NCBI GenBank assembly: GCA_959019945.1
Contig: CAUEQD010000034.1
Span: forward strand, 1 to 15,722
DNA: 15,722 bases
Reading direction: 5' to 3'
Origin: an uncultured Collinsella sp.
GTDB taxonomy: Bacteria; Actinomycetota; Coriobacteriia; Coriobacteriales; Coriobacteriaceae
The notes beneath the pieces are model-generated. The model searched no databases and was not told where the DNA came from. It saw only the letters and a program-made list of their open reading frames with translations. The translations under genes and the position numbers were made by a program. Of this stretch, positions 6,571 to 14,457 are shown piece by piece. Position 1 is the first letter of the stretch. Every line of letters starts with the position of its first letter.

Positions 6571-7977
6571 ATGCCTCTTGCTGATGTCTTTAGCCTGCTC
6601 GTTTTGGGTCAGGGCAAATCCGGTCTCGATGTCGCCCGCTGGGCGCTGGCACATCCCGAGCGCGTAAGTGCCGTTACCGTGTATGGCGGCGGCACCTCTG
6701 AGCCCAATGACGCCACGCGTGCGCTCGAGGCTGCTGGTGCGTCGTTTGTCTATGGGACCGAACAGGTCGAGGGCGCCTATGACGTATGCGTGACGTGCCC
6801 GGGCATCTCGGAGTTCTCGGGCTTCTATAAGGCCGGGCGCGAGCATGCCGCCCAGATTATGGGTGAGCCCGAGTTTGCCTATCGCCTATCGCCCGATAAC
6901 TGGATTGCCATTACGGGTACCAACGGCAAGACGACCACCACGTCGCTGACTGATTATCTGCTCAAGGCTGCCGGTGAGGCCAGCGTAGCTGTCGGCAACA
7001 TCGGCGAGCCGCCGGTCAACGAGATTGACGGCCGAGCTCATAACGAGTGGTTTGTGGCCGAGCTCTCGAGCTACCAGATTGCTACGACCGCCGAGCTTCA
7101 TCCTCGCGTGGCGGTGCTGCTCAACATCACTCCCGACCACTTGGGCTGGCATAAGAGCCATAAGAACTATGCGCTTGCCAAGATCAAACTGTTTGACAAT
7201 ATGGTCGATGACGATCTGGCGGTTGTCGACGTCGAAGACGCCGGCATTCACGAGTTCGATGAGTACATCTACACGCCGGGTCGTCGCATCTGCAAGGTTG
7301 CCTTTGACGAGCCTGAGGGCGAGGATGCCGCCTTTGTGCGCGACGGCAAGATGGTCGTGCGCCTGAAGGGCGTCGAGACCCCGCTCATCGCTACATCCGA
7401 GCTCAAGATCTCGGGCCATCACAATGTTATCAATGCCCTGTGCGCCGCCACGGCTGCCTTGGCGGTCGGTGCCGATGTCGATGGTGTCTGCCGCGGTCTT
7501 GCCTCGTTCCAGCCGCTCGAGCACCGCGTGGAGCCGTGTGGCGAGATTGACGGCGTGCGCTACGTCAACGATTCCAAGGCGACCAACACCGATGCGGTCG
7601 AGAAGGCACTGACGGCATTTCCCGATGACGACGTGATCTTGCTGCTCGGCGGCCACGATAAGGGCACGCCGCTCACGGACTTCGCGCGCGTTGTTATGGA
7701 TAACGTACGCTCGGTCGTCTGCTTTGGCGATGCGCGCGAGCGTTTCACCGCCGCTATGGACGAGGCCGATGTCGACGGCGATGTGGATATCGCCCAGGCG
7801 GATGACCTGCGCGATGCCGTGGACGTCGCCCGTTCGCTGTCGAGCCGTGGCGACGTGATCTTACTTTCTCCTGCCTGCTCTTCGTTCGATGAGTTCTCGG
7901 GCTATGAGGAGCGCGGCCGCGTGTTTAAGGACTATGTGGCCCAGCTTGCCGCTGCGGCGAAATCGCAAATGGAATAG
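6571..7977 (+). CDS. murD: MurD, UDP-MurNAc-L-alanine D-glutamate ligase
   Basis: MurD adds D-glutamate to UDP-MurNAc-L-alanine with ATP in the cytoplasm. The 468 residues begin with a Rossmann-like substrate domain (VLGQGKSG, 11-18). The ATPase domain carries GTNGKTTTT (116-124), ELSSYQ (164-169) and NITPDHLGWH (185-194). The C-terminal domain has the MurD-type NDSKATNTDA (335-344), GGHDKG (362-367) and a final SPACSSFDEFSGYEERG block. The last two blocks separate MurD from MurC, E and F. It starts nine bases after mraY and ends nine bases before the most likely ftsW start, so it clearly belongs to the same transcript. Confidence 0.97.
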   Translation: MPLADVFSLLVLGQGKSGLDVARWALAHPERVSAVTVYGGGTSEPNDATRALEAAGASFVYGTEQVEGAYDVCVTCPGISEFSGFYKAGREHAAQIMGEPEFAYRLSPDNWIAITGTNGKTTTTSLTDYLLKAAGEASVAVGNIGEPPVNEIDGRAHNEWFVAELSSYQIATTAELHPRVAVLLNITPDHLGWHKSHKNYALAKIKLFDNMVDDDLAVVDVEDAGIHEFDEYIYTPGRRICKVAFDEPEGEDAAFVRDGKMVVRLKGVETPLIATSELKISGHHNVINALCAATAALAVGADVDGVCRGLASFQPLEHRVEPCGEIDGVRYVNDSKATNTDAVEKALTAFPDDDVILLLGGHDKGTPLTDFARVVMDNVRSVVCFGDARERFTAAMDEADVDGDVDIAQADDLRDAVDVARSLSSRGDVILLSPACSSFDEFSGYEERGRVFKDYVAQLAAAAKSQME

Positions 7978-7986
7978 GGGTTGCCG

Positions 7987-9507
7987 GTGAGAGAGGAGAG
8001 CCCCCGACAAGGTATGAGGAGGCCCGACTCGGACCGTGCTTCCTCGCGGCGCAGCACTCCGCGTTCCGGTCGCGGCGGGCAGTCGTTTAGCGAACGCTAT
8101 ATTGCCGGCGTTCCCGCCCGTATCATGCGCCCCCGTTTGATATTCATGGCCTGCCTGTTTACCTTGGTATGCTTTGGCCTGCTGATGGTGTACTCGGCGT
8201 CTTCGGTCGAGGCGCTGCACGAGAATGGCTCGGCGACGTTTTTTCTGGGTCGACAGGCCGCGTTTGCCGTGGTCGGTGTTCTGGCGCTGATTGCCATCGT
8301 GCGCGTTTTGCCGGACAGCTGGTTCGGGGAGGATGTGCTCAGGATCTTCCTCATAGGCATGATAGGGCTACTGTTTCTGGTGTTCTTGGTGGGCAGCGGC
8401 AGCCGTGGCGCCACGCGCTGGCTTAACATCGCCGGTATTCAGTTCCAGCCTTCCGAGTTTTTAAAGCCATTTGCCATTGCGTATTCGGCCATCATGCTTG
8501 ATCGCTTCTTTTCGCCCGGTGGCAACATCAACGAATTCCTTCGCAAGATGGGCATTTACCTGGGCATTTCGCTCTTTCTGATCTTTATCCAGCCCGATTT
8601 CGGTACTGTCCTGATCATCCTGTTGACCCTCATGTGCATGGCGTTGTTTGCGGGTCTCGACCCCAGATTTATCATCGGCGTGCTAATCTTCGGCATTCTC
8701 GTGATCGTGATTGCGCTTGTCGCAGAGCCGTACCGTATGGTGCGTATTCAGGTTGCCTTGAACCCTTGGGCCGACGAGTATGGTGACGGCTATCAGGCCA
8801 CGCTTGCCATTATGGCCTTTGCCTCGGGCGGTCTGTTCGGCCGTGGCATCGGCAACTCAACCATGAAGTACTCGTATCTGCCCGAGGCGCACAATGACTA
8901 CATCCTGGCCATCATTGGCGAGGAAGTCGGTTTTGTCGGAACCGTGCTGTTCTTCTTGGTGTTTGCGATGCTGATCTACTCGGCGTTTCGCATTGCCGAG
9001 CAGGCGACCGATCGCCGGGGCGCGCTTATGGCGTCTGGCTCCGCGGTCATTCTCGCAGTGCAGTTTTTGATTAACGCGCTGGGCATCCTCAACGTGTTTC
9101 CCATGACGGGCAAACCGTTGCCGTTTATTAGCTACGGCGGTTCGTCGATTATTGTGTCGCTCATGCTTGCCGGGTTGATCCTGCGCGTTTCGTACGAGAG
9201 CGCCCGCCGCGATGAGTATGACCGCCGCCGCGAGAGCTTTGCCGTTATGGATGAGAGTACCGCCGGCGTGCCCCACGTGCGCGGCGAGCGATCTTCGCGT
9301 AACGGTTTTACCGTCCTGGATGGCTCTGCGACCGAGCCGGCAGCCCGCCCGCGTCAGCGAACGGCGCCGCAAGGTCGTCCTCAGCGCCCCAGCCCTCGCA
9401 ACGCGGGCGGCGGATATAATCGAATCGATTTGAACTCGGACCCGTCGGCGCGTCTGCGTACCGACGACCAGGGACCGCGTGTACGAAGGGACTACCATGA
9501 CCGATAA
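7987..9507 (+). CDS. ftsW: FtsW, SEDS-family septal peptidoglycan polymerase
   Basis: FtsW polymerises lipid II into septal glycan strands, with the FtsI-type transpeptidase as partner. About 506 residues contain some ten membrane segments from residue 50 to 402. SEDS signatures are RWLNI (near 144), QPSEFLKPF (near 154), QPDFGT (near 202), NPWADEYGDGYQ (near 259), PEAHNDYILAIIGEE (near 299) and TGKPLPFISYGGSS (near 374). The Asp in AHNDY, about residue 304, matches the conserved extracellular-loop aspartate needed for polymerisation. A 48-residue basic N-tail and a C-tail of about 100 residues rich in Arg, Pro and Ser are cytoplasmic additions. I chose GTG at 7987, with AGGGG six bases upstream. 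TTG at 7981 and ATG at 8014 are also in frame. The mur neighbours support FtsW rather than RodA. Confidence 0.95.
   Translation: MREESPRQGMRRPDSDRASSRRSTPRSGRGGQSFSERYIAGVPARIMRPRLIFMACLFTLVCFGLLMVYSASSVEALHENGSATFFLGRQAAFAVVGVLALIAIVRVLPDSWFGEDVLRIFLIGMIGLLFLVFLVGSGSRGATRWLNIAGIQFQPSEFLKPFAIAYSAIMLDRFFSPGGNINEFLRKMGIYLGISLFLIFIQPDFGTVLIILLTLMCMALFAGLDPRFIIGVLIFGILVIVIALVAEPYRMVRIQVALNPWADEYGDGYQATLAIMAFASGGLFGRGIGNSTMKYSYLPEAHNDYILAIIGEEVGFVGTVLFFLVFAMLIYSAFRIAEQATDRRGALMASGSAVILAVQFLINALGILNVFPMTGKPLPFISYGGSSIIVSLMLAGLILRVSYESARRDEYDRRRESFAVMDESTAGVPHVRGERSSRNGFTVLDGSATEPAARPRQRTAPQGRPQRPSPRNAGGGYNRIDLNSDPSARLRTDDQGPRVRRDYHDR
9485..9490 (+). promoter_or_regulatory. Ribosome binding site that fixes the murG start
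   Basis: GAAGGG stands six bases before the ATG at 9497 and lies inside the last codons of ftsW. It makes 9497 much more likely than the in-frame GTG at 9479, which has no such site, or the ATG at 9509. Confidence 0.7.
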
Positions 9508-10612
9508 AATGACCGTTGCTATTGCAGCCGGCGGCACGGCCGGGCACATCAACCCCGCGCTCGCCTTGGCCGAAGAGCTGCGTGACCGTGGCCACCACGT
9601 TGTGTTCGTGGGCCAGTCGCGCAAGCTCGAGGGTCGTCTGGTCCCCGAGGCTGGGTTTGATTTTGTGCCCATTACGGTCACGGGCTTCGACCGCTCCCGT
9701 CCTTGGACGGCGCTGACCTCGCTGTGGCGTGTCAACAAAGCCAAGCGTGCGCTCGCCAGTCATTTCTCAAAGGTCGGCAAGCCCGATGCCGCCATTGGTT
9801 TTGGTGCCTATGTCGAGGTTCCGCTGCTGGGGTGGTGCAAGGGCGCGGGCGTTCCGTATCTGCTGCATGAGCAGAACTCTGTTCCGGGCCTGGCCAACAA
9901 GATGATGAACTCCCACGCCGCCCGCGTGTGCATCTCGGTGCCGGCAGCGCGTTCGGTCTTTGAGCGCGAAGGTGACCCTGACCACGTGCTCATGACCGGC
10001 AACCCCGTACGTCGCTCGGTGATCGAGGGCGATCGCGCTCGCGGCCGCAAGGCACTTGGCGTTCCCGAGGACGCTACGCTGCTGCTCGTCTTTGGCGGTT
10101 CACTTGGCGCCCAGCACCTCAACGAGCGTGTGGCTTCGCTCAAAAACGAGCTGCTTTCGCGCAAGAACCTCTATGTGTTGCATTCGACGGGTGCCGACGG
10201 CTTTGAGGAGACCGAGCGCGCTTTGGCGCTGACGCCCGAGGAGGCGAAGCGTTACCGCGTCCAGCCTTACATCGACAACATGGGCGATATGCTGGCTGCT
10301 GCCGATTTGGTGCTCTCGCGTTCGGGCGCATCGAGCGTGGCCGAGATCGCTGCACTCGCCGTGCCTTCGGTGCTCGTGCCGTACCCGCATGCGACGGCCG
10401 ACCACCAAACCACCAATGCCCGTTATCTGGTCGACGCTGGGGCCGGCGTGCTCTGCGCCGATGCCGATATCGACGGTTCTGCCTTTGCCGATGAACTGCT
10501 GCACCTGGTCGATGACGCGGCGGCGCGCGACGCCATGCGTCAGGCGGCGCGTGGTCTGGCTCAGGATAGGGCCGCCGCTCTTCTGGCGGATGCGGTAGAG
10601 GGTTTGCGTTAG
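9497..10612 (+). CDS. murG: MurG, lipid II-forming UDP-GlcNAc transferase
   Basis: MurG transfers GlcNAc from UDP-GlcNAc to lipid I on the cytoplasmic membrane face, making lipid II. With the start at 9497 it has 371 residues, normal for this GT28 enzyme. Visible motifs are the first glycine loop GGTAGHINPALA (12-23), HEQNSVPGLANK (124-135), GNPVRRSV (168-175), the second glycine loop GGSLGAQ (200-206) and the donor-site block SRSGASSVAE (274-283), followed by PYPHATADHQTTNA (295-308). The TAGH form of the first loop, instead of TGGH, is typical of actinomycetes. The first 11 bases overlap the end of ftsW in another frame, which points to coupled translation of polymerase and precursor enzyme. 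No terminator follows before murC. Confidence 0.97.
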   Translation: MTDKMTVAIAAGGTAGHINPALALAEELRDRGHHVVFVGQSRKLEGRLVPEAGFDFVPITVTGFDRSRPWTALTSLWRVNKAKRALASHFSKVGKPDAAIGFGAYVEVPLLGWCKGAGVPYLLHEQNSVPGLANKMMNSHAARVCISVPAARSVFEREGDPDHVLMTGNPVRRSVIEGDRARGRKALGVPEDATLLLVFGGSLGAQHLNERVASLKNELLSRKNLYVLHSTGADGFEETERALALTPEEAKRYRVQPYIDNMGDMLAAADLVLSRSGASSVAEIAALAVPSVLVPYPHATADHQTTNARYLVDAGAGVLCADADIDGSAFADELLHLVDDAAARDAMRQAARGLAQDRAAALLADAVEGLR

Positions 10613-10709
10613 TTAGACGGGATATCGTCGGTCGCCCTCGCGCTGATGCGGTAGGTGCGGTACAGTTAACGGGTTACAGGCAGTGTTTACGCAAGGAGTA
10701 CACGAGCAC
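10613..10709 (+). other. murG-murC gap with short direct repeats
   Basis: These 97 bases carry no gene. TGCGGTA occurs at 10647-10653 and 10656-10662, and a third copy lies inside the end of murG (10591-10597). The ten-base GATGCGGTAG is shared by 10589-10598 and 10645-10654. TACAGT at 10661-10666 resembles a -10 box but has no convincing -35. AAGGAG at 10693-10698 serves as the murC ribosome binding site, with an 11-base spacer. Confidence 0.35.
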
Positions 10710-12128
10710 ATGGCTGATTCACAGACTGCAACCTCCGCGCCCGAGTTTAAGAGCGCCCACTTTATCGGTATCGGCGGCGCCGGCATGAGCGGCATCGCCC
10801 TCGTTCTTCACGAGCGCGGTTATGCCGTTACCGGCTCCGACCTTAAGACGTCACGTTATATCCGCCAGCTTACCCGCGCTGGTGTGAAGGTGCATGTGGG
10901 CCATGAGGCCGCCACGATCGACGAGGTCAAGCCCGACGTGGTTGTTGTCTCCACCGCTATTCCGGAGTCCAACCCTGAACTCGTGCGCGCTCGCGAGCTT
11001 GGTATTCCCGTGTGGCCCCGTGCCAAGATGCTCTCTGCTTTGGGCCACGGCTACACCACCGTCGCTGTTGCCGGCACGCATGGCAAGACCACCACGTCTT
11101 CGATGTGCGCCACCATGCTCGACCGCATGGGTCTGGATCCGAGCTTCTTGATCGGTGGCATCGTCGAGGGCTATGACACGAACGGCAAGAACGGCTCGGG
11201 CGACTACTTTGTCGCTGAGGCCGACGAGTCCGACAGCTCCTTCCTGTTCCTGAACCCCAACGTGGTCATCGTGACCAACGTCGAGGCCGACCACCTCGAT
11301 CACTACTCGGGTATCGAGGAGATCGAGGCAACTTTCGCCAAATTCATGAGCCTGGTGGGCGAGGACGGCACCGTCATCGTCTGCGGTGAGGACCCGCATC
11401 TGGTCGAGCTCGCCAAGTCGACGGGTCGTCACGTGCTTTCCTACGGCTTTGCCGAGAGCAACGACATCGTCTGCATGCACCCGGATGTCAAGGGCATCCA
11501 GAGCGATTTTATCGTTCGCTTTGAGGACGGCACTGAGCACGCTGTGGAGATCAAGAGCAATCCCGGTCGCCACAACATGCTCAACGCCACGGCGGTGCTC
11601 ACCGTCGCCCATGTCCTGGGCCTTGACATCGACGCCGCCGCCAAGGCGCTCTCGAGCTTTGAGGGCGTCCGCCGTCGCTTTACCCACGTGGGCGATATCG
11701 ATGGCATCACCGTGGTCGATGATTACGGCCATCACCCCACCGAGATCAAGGCGACGCTTGCTGCTGCTTCGTCGCTGGGCTACAAGCACGTCGACGTCGT
11801 GTTCCAGCCGCACCGCTATTCGCGCCTGCAGGCCCTGTGCGACGACTTTGCCGATGCATTTGCCAATGCCGATAAACTGCTGCTGATTGATGTGTTCTCG
11901 GCTGGCGAGATGCCCATTCCGGGTGTCACCTCTAAGATGCTCGCCGATACCGTGCGCGCCAAGCATCCTGGCAAGGAGGTCGTGTACTGCTCCAGCCGTC
12001 TTGAGCTCAATCAGGAGCTCGAGCAGATGGTGGGCGAGGGCGACCTGCTGCTCACTATGGGTGCCGGTGACGTTACGACCGTCGGTCCCGAGTTCATTGA
12101 GTATCTGACTGCCAAGAAAGACGCTTAA
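10710..12128 (+). CDS. murC: MurC, UDP-MurNAc L-alanine ligase
   Basis: MurC adds L-alanine to UDP-MurNAc, the first amino-acid step of the precursor. The 472 residues have the MurC-specific N-terminal GIGGAGMSG nucleotide-like loop (20-28), the ATP loop GTHGKTTTSS (122-131), EADESDSS (170-177) and NVEADHLDHY (190-199). HNMLNA, DDYGHHPTEI and FQPHRYSR follow in the C-terminal half, and GAGDV lies near the end. The histidine in GTHGKTTT and the DDYGHHP block separate MurC from other Mur ligases. The start at 10710 has AAGGAG upstream, whereas the in-frame GTG at 10683 has none. MurB follows after five bases. The gene order murC-murB matches many Gram-positive clusters. Confidence 0.97.
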   Translation: MADSQTATSAPEFKSAHFIGIGGAGMSGIALVLHERGYAVTGSDLKTSRYIRQLTRAGVKVHVGHEAATIDEVKPDVVVVSTAIPESNPELVRARELGIPVWPRAKMLSALGHGYTTVAVAGTHGKTTTSSMCATMLDRMGLDPSFLIGGIVEGYDTNGKNGSGDYFVAEADESDSSFLFLNPNVVIVTNVEADHLDHYSGIEEIEATFAKFMSLVGEDGTVIVCGEDPHLVELAKSTGRHVLSYGFAESNDIVCMHPDVKGIQSDFIVRFEDGTEHAVEIKSNPGRHNMLNATAVLTVAHVLGLDIDAAAKALSSFEGVRRRFTHVGDIDGITVVDDYGHHPTEIKATLAAASSLGYKHVDVVFQPHRYSRLQALCDDFADAFANADKLLLIDVFSAGEMPIPGVTSKMLADTVRAKHPGKEVVYCSSRLELNQELEQMVGEGDLLLTMGAGDVTTVGPEFIEYLTAKKDA

Positions 12129-12133
12129 GTCTA

Positions 12134-13045
12134 ATGGGTCTGTTTAACGCCGTCATGGCGCTCTCGGGCATGATCGACACGGATGTGATCGAGGACGAGC
12201 GCCTTGCGCGTCATACGAGCTATCGTATCGGCGGCAAGGCCGACCTCTTTGTGACGTGCCATAGCTATCATGCCCTCCGCCGCGCCGTGGCGGTGCTCGA
12301 TCGCGAGCAGGTGCCGTGGGTCATCATCGGCAAGGGCTCCAATCTGCTGGTTGCCGATGGCGGTTATCGCGGCGCCGTCATTTCGCTCGGACGTGAGTTT
12401 CAGCGCACGGTTGTTGCCGATGACGGTTGTACGCTGACGGTCGGTGCGGGCGTGATGTTTGCGCGCCTGGTCAACGATGCCCTGTCGCGTAGCCTCTCGG
12501 GCCTTGAGTTTGCCGTTGGCATCCCTGGTTCGGTTGGCGGTGCGATATCTATGAATGCCGGCACACGGACCGAGTGGATTGGCTCGCTGGTTGAGGATGT
12601 CGTAACGTTTGACCCGGCATCCGGTATCAAACATTATGCGGGGTCCGAGATCACTTGGGGCTACCGCGAATGTAGCCTTCCCCGCAATGAGATCATCCTC
12701 GAGTGCGTGCTCAAGCTTAAACTGGCGCCCAAGGCCGACATTCGCGAGCGCATGGAGCGGTACCTGACGAGGCGCAAGCGTACACAGCCCATGGGTCGCG
12801 CATCCTGCGGGTCGGTCTTTCGCAACCCGCCCGATGCGAGCGTGGGCAAGCTTATCGAGGATTGTGGATTAAAGGGTTTTTCGATTGGCGGCGCGGAAGT
12901 TTCGCCCGTTCACGCTAATTTTATCGTTAATAACGGAACTGCCTCGGCCGATGACGTTGCCGCGGTTATCAGACATGTGCACGGAAAGGTGAGGGAGGCG
13001 TATGGCATCGAGCTCAGACCGGAAGTTAAATTCCTCGGCTTCTAG
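12134..13045 (+). CDS. murB: MurB, UDP-N-acetylenolpyruvoylglucosamine reductase
   Basis: MurB reduces the enolpyruvyl group with NADPH and bound FAD to form UDP-MurNAc, the substrate of the MurC encoded just upstream. The 303 residues show the FAD-binding SYRIGGKADL (29-38), GKGSNLL (67-73) and GIPGSVGGAISMNAG (129-143). The substrate-site Tyr177-Arg178 is present. The proton-donor serine is probably Ser227 in CGSVFRNP, and the C-terminal catalytic glutamate is probably Glu297 in RPEVKFLG. The length of about 300 residues fits the shorter type II enzymes. The start lacks a strong ribosome binding site, so coupling to murC is likely. The last 44 bases overlap ftsQ. Confidence 0.96.
   Translation: MGLFNAVMALSGMIDTDVIEDERLARHTSYRIGGKADLFVTCHSYHALRRAVAVLDREQVPWVIIGKGSNLLVADGGYRGAVISLGREFQRTVVADDGCTLTVGAGVMFARLVNDALSRSLSGLEFAVGIPGSVGGAISMNAGTRTEWIGSLVEDVVTFDPASGIKHYAGSEITWGYRECSLPRNEIILECVLKLKLAPKADIRERMERYLTRRKRTQPMGRASCGSVFRNPPDASVGKLIEDCGLKGFSIGGAEVSPVHANFIVNNGTASADDVAAVIRHVHGKVREAYGIELRPEVKFLGF
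12991..12998 (+). promoter_or_regulatory. Ribosome binding site for ftsQ inside murB
   Basis: GAGGGAGG ends three bases before the ATG at 13002 and lies entirely within murB codons. It supports a start that gives a 44-base overlap with murB and a long N-terminal tail, although the spacer is shorter than ideal. Confidence 0.6.
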
Positions 13046-14258
13046 AGCATCGAAACCCACCTTCCGCCGCGCCGGAGGGCGTTCCGGCGCGCCTGCCAAA
13101 CCTCAACGCAATACCGTCGCGCACTCTAAGTCTGTCGGGCATGCTCGACAGACCAGTCGTCCGGTCGTCGGCTCGCAGCTCGGTAATCGTCCGGCCGCAA
13201 AAAAGTCCTCGCGTCCCTCGGTGACGTCAAAGCCTGTTATGGGCGCCAAGCCTGCCCGTCCCATGGCAACTCCTAAGCCACCGACGGGAACTAAAACGCT
13301 GCGTCCGGGTCGCACGCTGGGCGCATCGAAACCGCGCTCGCTGACATCGGTGCCGGCTACCGCCAAGAAGCCTTCGGGTAAAAAAGGCGTCAACCCGTTG
13401 TCTTCACTTGGGGCGATGGCAAATAAAACATCAGACGCCGCTTCTGTCGTTACAGGCAAAGGCAAAATCGTGGGCGGCGTTCTGGCCGTCTTGGCCGTGC
13501 TCGTCGTCGTTGCCATCGTGGTGATTAACTCTGGATTGTTTACCGCCACTGATATTCAGATTCAAGGCAGCGAGCATGTGACGAAGCACGATGCTATCCA
13601 GCTGATCGATTTGCCCGAGGGAACGTCGCTTTTTAACGTCGATCCCGACCAGATTACCGAGGACCTCAAGCAGAACCCGTGGGTCTCGGGCGTGGATGTT
13701 CAGCGTCAGTTCCCGCATACGCTCATCATTACGCCTATGGAGCGCAAGGTCATCGCAATTGCCTATATCAGCTCCGATGACCTAGCCTGGGCCATCGGGG
13801 ATGATGACACCTGGATCGCCCCGCTGTCGACGTCGGTCGAAGTGGACGACCAGGGCAACGTCATCACGACAGGGCAGGGCTCAAATACCCTGACCGGCAT
13901 CGATGCCGCACTGGCGCTCGCTAAGCACTATGGCGCGGTGTTGCTGACTGATGTCTCGGCGGATGTCGCTCCAGTTTCCGGCCAGGCGGTGAGCTCCAAG
14001 GCCGTTAAGGCCGGCCTGGATTATGTGCGTGGTTTTTCGAGCGAGTTCTTGGGACAAGTCAAGGATATTTCCACGCCTTCGGTCGAAGCCATCTCGGCAA
14101 ACCTCAATAACGGCATTGAGGTGTCGCTGGGCGATTCGGACGATATCGCCAAGAAGGAACGCGTAGTCACCAAGTTGCTTTCGCAGGTAGAGGGCGTAAC
14201 GTATATCAATGTGCGCTCTCCGGGCAACTACACATTTAGGAATGCTCCGACCTCATAG
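13002..14258 (+). CDS. ftsQ: FtsQ/DivIB, POTRA-domain cell division protein
   Basis: FtsQ/DivIB is a bitopic divisome scaffold that binds FtsL and FtsB-type proteins and controls FtsW-FtsI. Of 418 residues, 1-155 form a very basic, low-complexity cytoplasmic tail full of KP, RP, SRP and TK pairs. A membrane helix spans about 156-176. A POTRA domain at about 180-250 reads FTATDIQIQGSEHVTKHDA, then LFNVDPDQI and WVSGVDVQRQFPHTLIITPMER, a clear family match. A beta-domain fills the rest, including DTWIAPLS (269-276). The tail is longer than in many homologues, and codon composition does not change sharply across it. The reading frame starts inside murB. The family is secure. The tail could be shorter if a later start is used, but I see no good alternative. 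Confidence 0.92.
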   Translation: MASSSDRKLNSSASRASKPTFRRAGGRSGAPAKPQRNTVAHSKSVGHARQTSRPVVGSQLGNRPAAKKSSRPSVTSKPVMGAKPARPMATPKPPTGTKTLRPGRTLGASKPRSLTSVPATAKKPSGKKGVNPLSSLGAMANKTSDAASVVTGKGKIVGGVLAVLAVLVVVAIVVINSGLFTATDIQIQGSEHVTKHDAIQLIDLPEGTSLFNVDPDQITEDLKQNPWVSGVDVQRQFPHTLIITPMERKVIAIAYISSDDLAWAIGDDDTWIAPLSTSVEVDDQGNVITTGQGSNTLTGIDAALALAKHYGAVLLTDVSADVAPVSGQAVSSKAVKAGLDYVRGFSSEFLGQVKDISTPSVEAISANLNNGIEVSLGDSDDIAKKERVVTKLLSQVEGVTYINVRSPGNYTFRNAPTS

Positions 14259-14457
14259 CGCTGGTTGATGCTTTGTTGAGTGGCCATACCACGCCGTTTA
14301 TCTGGTTTGTTTGGTTTTCACGGTCAATTATTTGACTGATACGTTCATAATGTGCAACCATAATACGGTTTACCTTTGCATTTACTTTCAACCTGAAGGT
14401 TAATGTGCGCAGGGGTCGACCCATGCTATGGCTATAACCTTTGTTCGGAGGACCGAC
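14259..14457 (+). promoter_or_regulatory. AT-rich ftsZ leader with probable promoter elements
   Basis: This 199-base gap is visibly richer in A and T than its neighbours, especially 14295-14400, which suggests a separate ftsZ promoter. TTGACT at 14332-14337 is a good -35 hexamer. CATAAT occurs at 14346-14351 and 14359-14364, but the spacings (8 and 21 bases) are not ideal, so the exact promoter is unresolved. AACCT and AGGTT form a 12-base inverted repeat at 14390-14401, a possible regulator site. GTGG and CCAC at 14280-14292 make only a weak hairpin, and I see no terminator for ftsQ. Confidence 0.45.
14447..14452 (+). promoter_or_regulatory. Strong ribosome binding site that fixes the ftsZ start
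   Basis: GGAGGA stands five bases before the ATG at 14458. The in-frame ATG at 14428 would place this site inside the gene and add ten residues unlike the FtsZ family, so 14458 is preferred. Confidence 0.85.

Noticed and set aside
5905..6846. Long minus-strand open frame across mraY and murD
   Set aside because: It is antisense to membrane-protein codons, low in hydrophobic segments, has no motif and crosses the mraY-murD junction.
10851..11966. 371-codon minus-strand open frame opposite murC
   Set aside because: It lies wholly inside murC, has no start context, and its composition mirrors the sense codons.
14433..14438. TATAAC as the ftsZ -10 box
   Set aside because: It would start the transcript at the ribosome binding site and has no -35 hexamer at the right distance.
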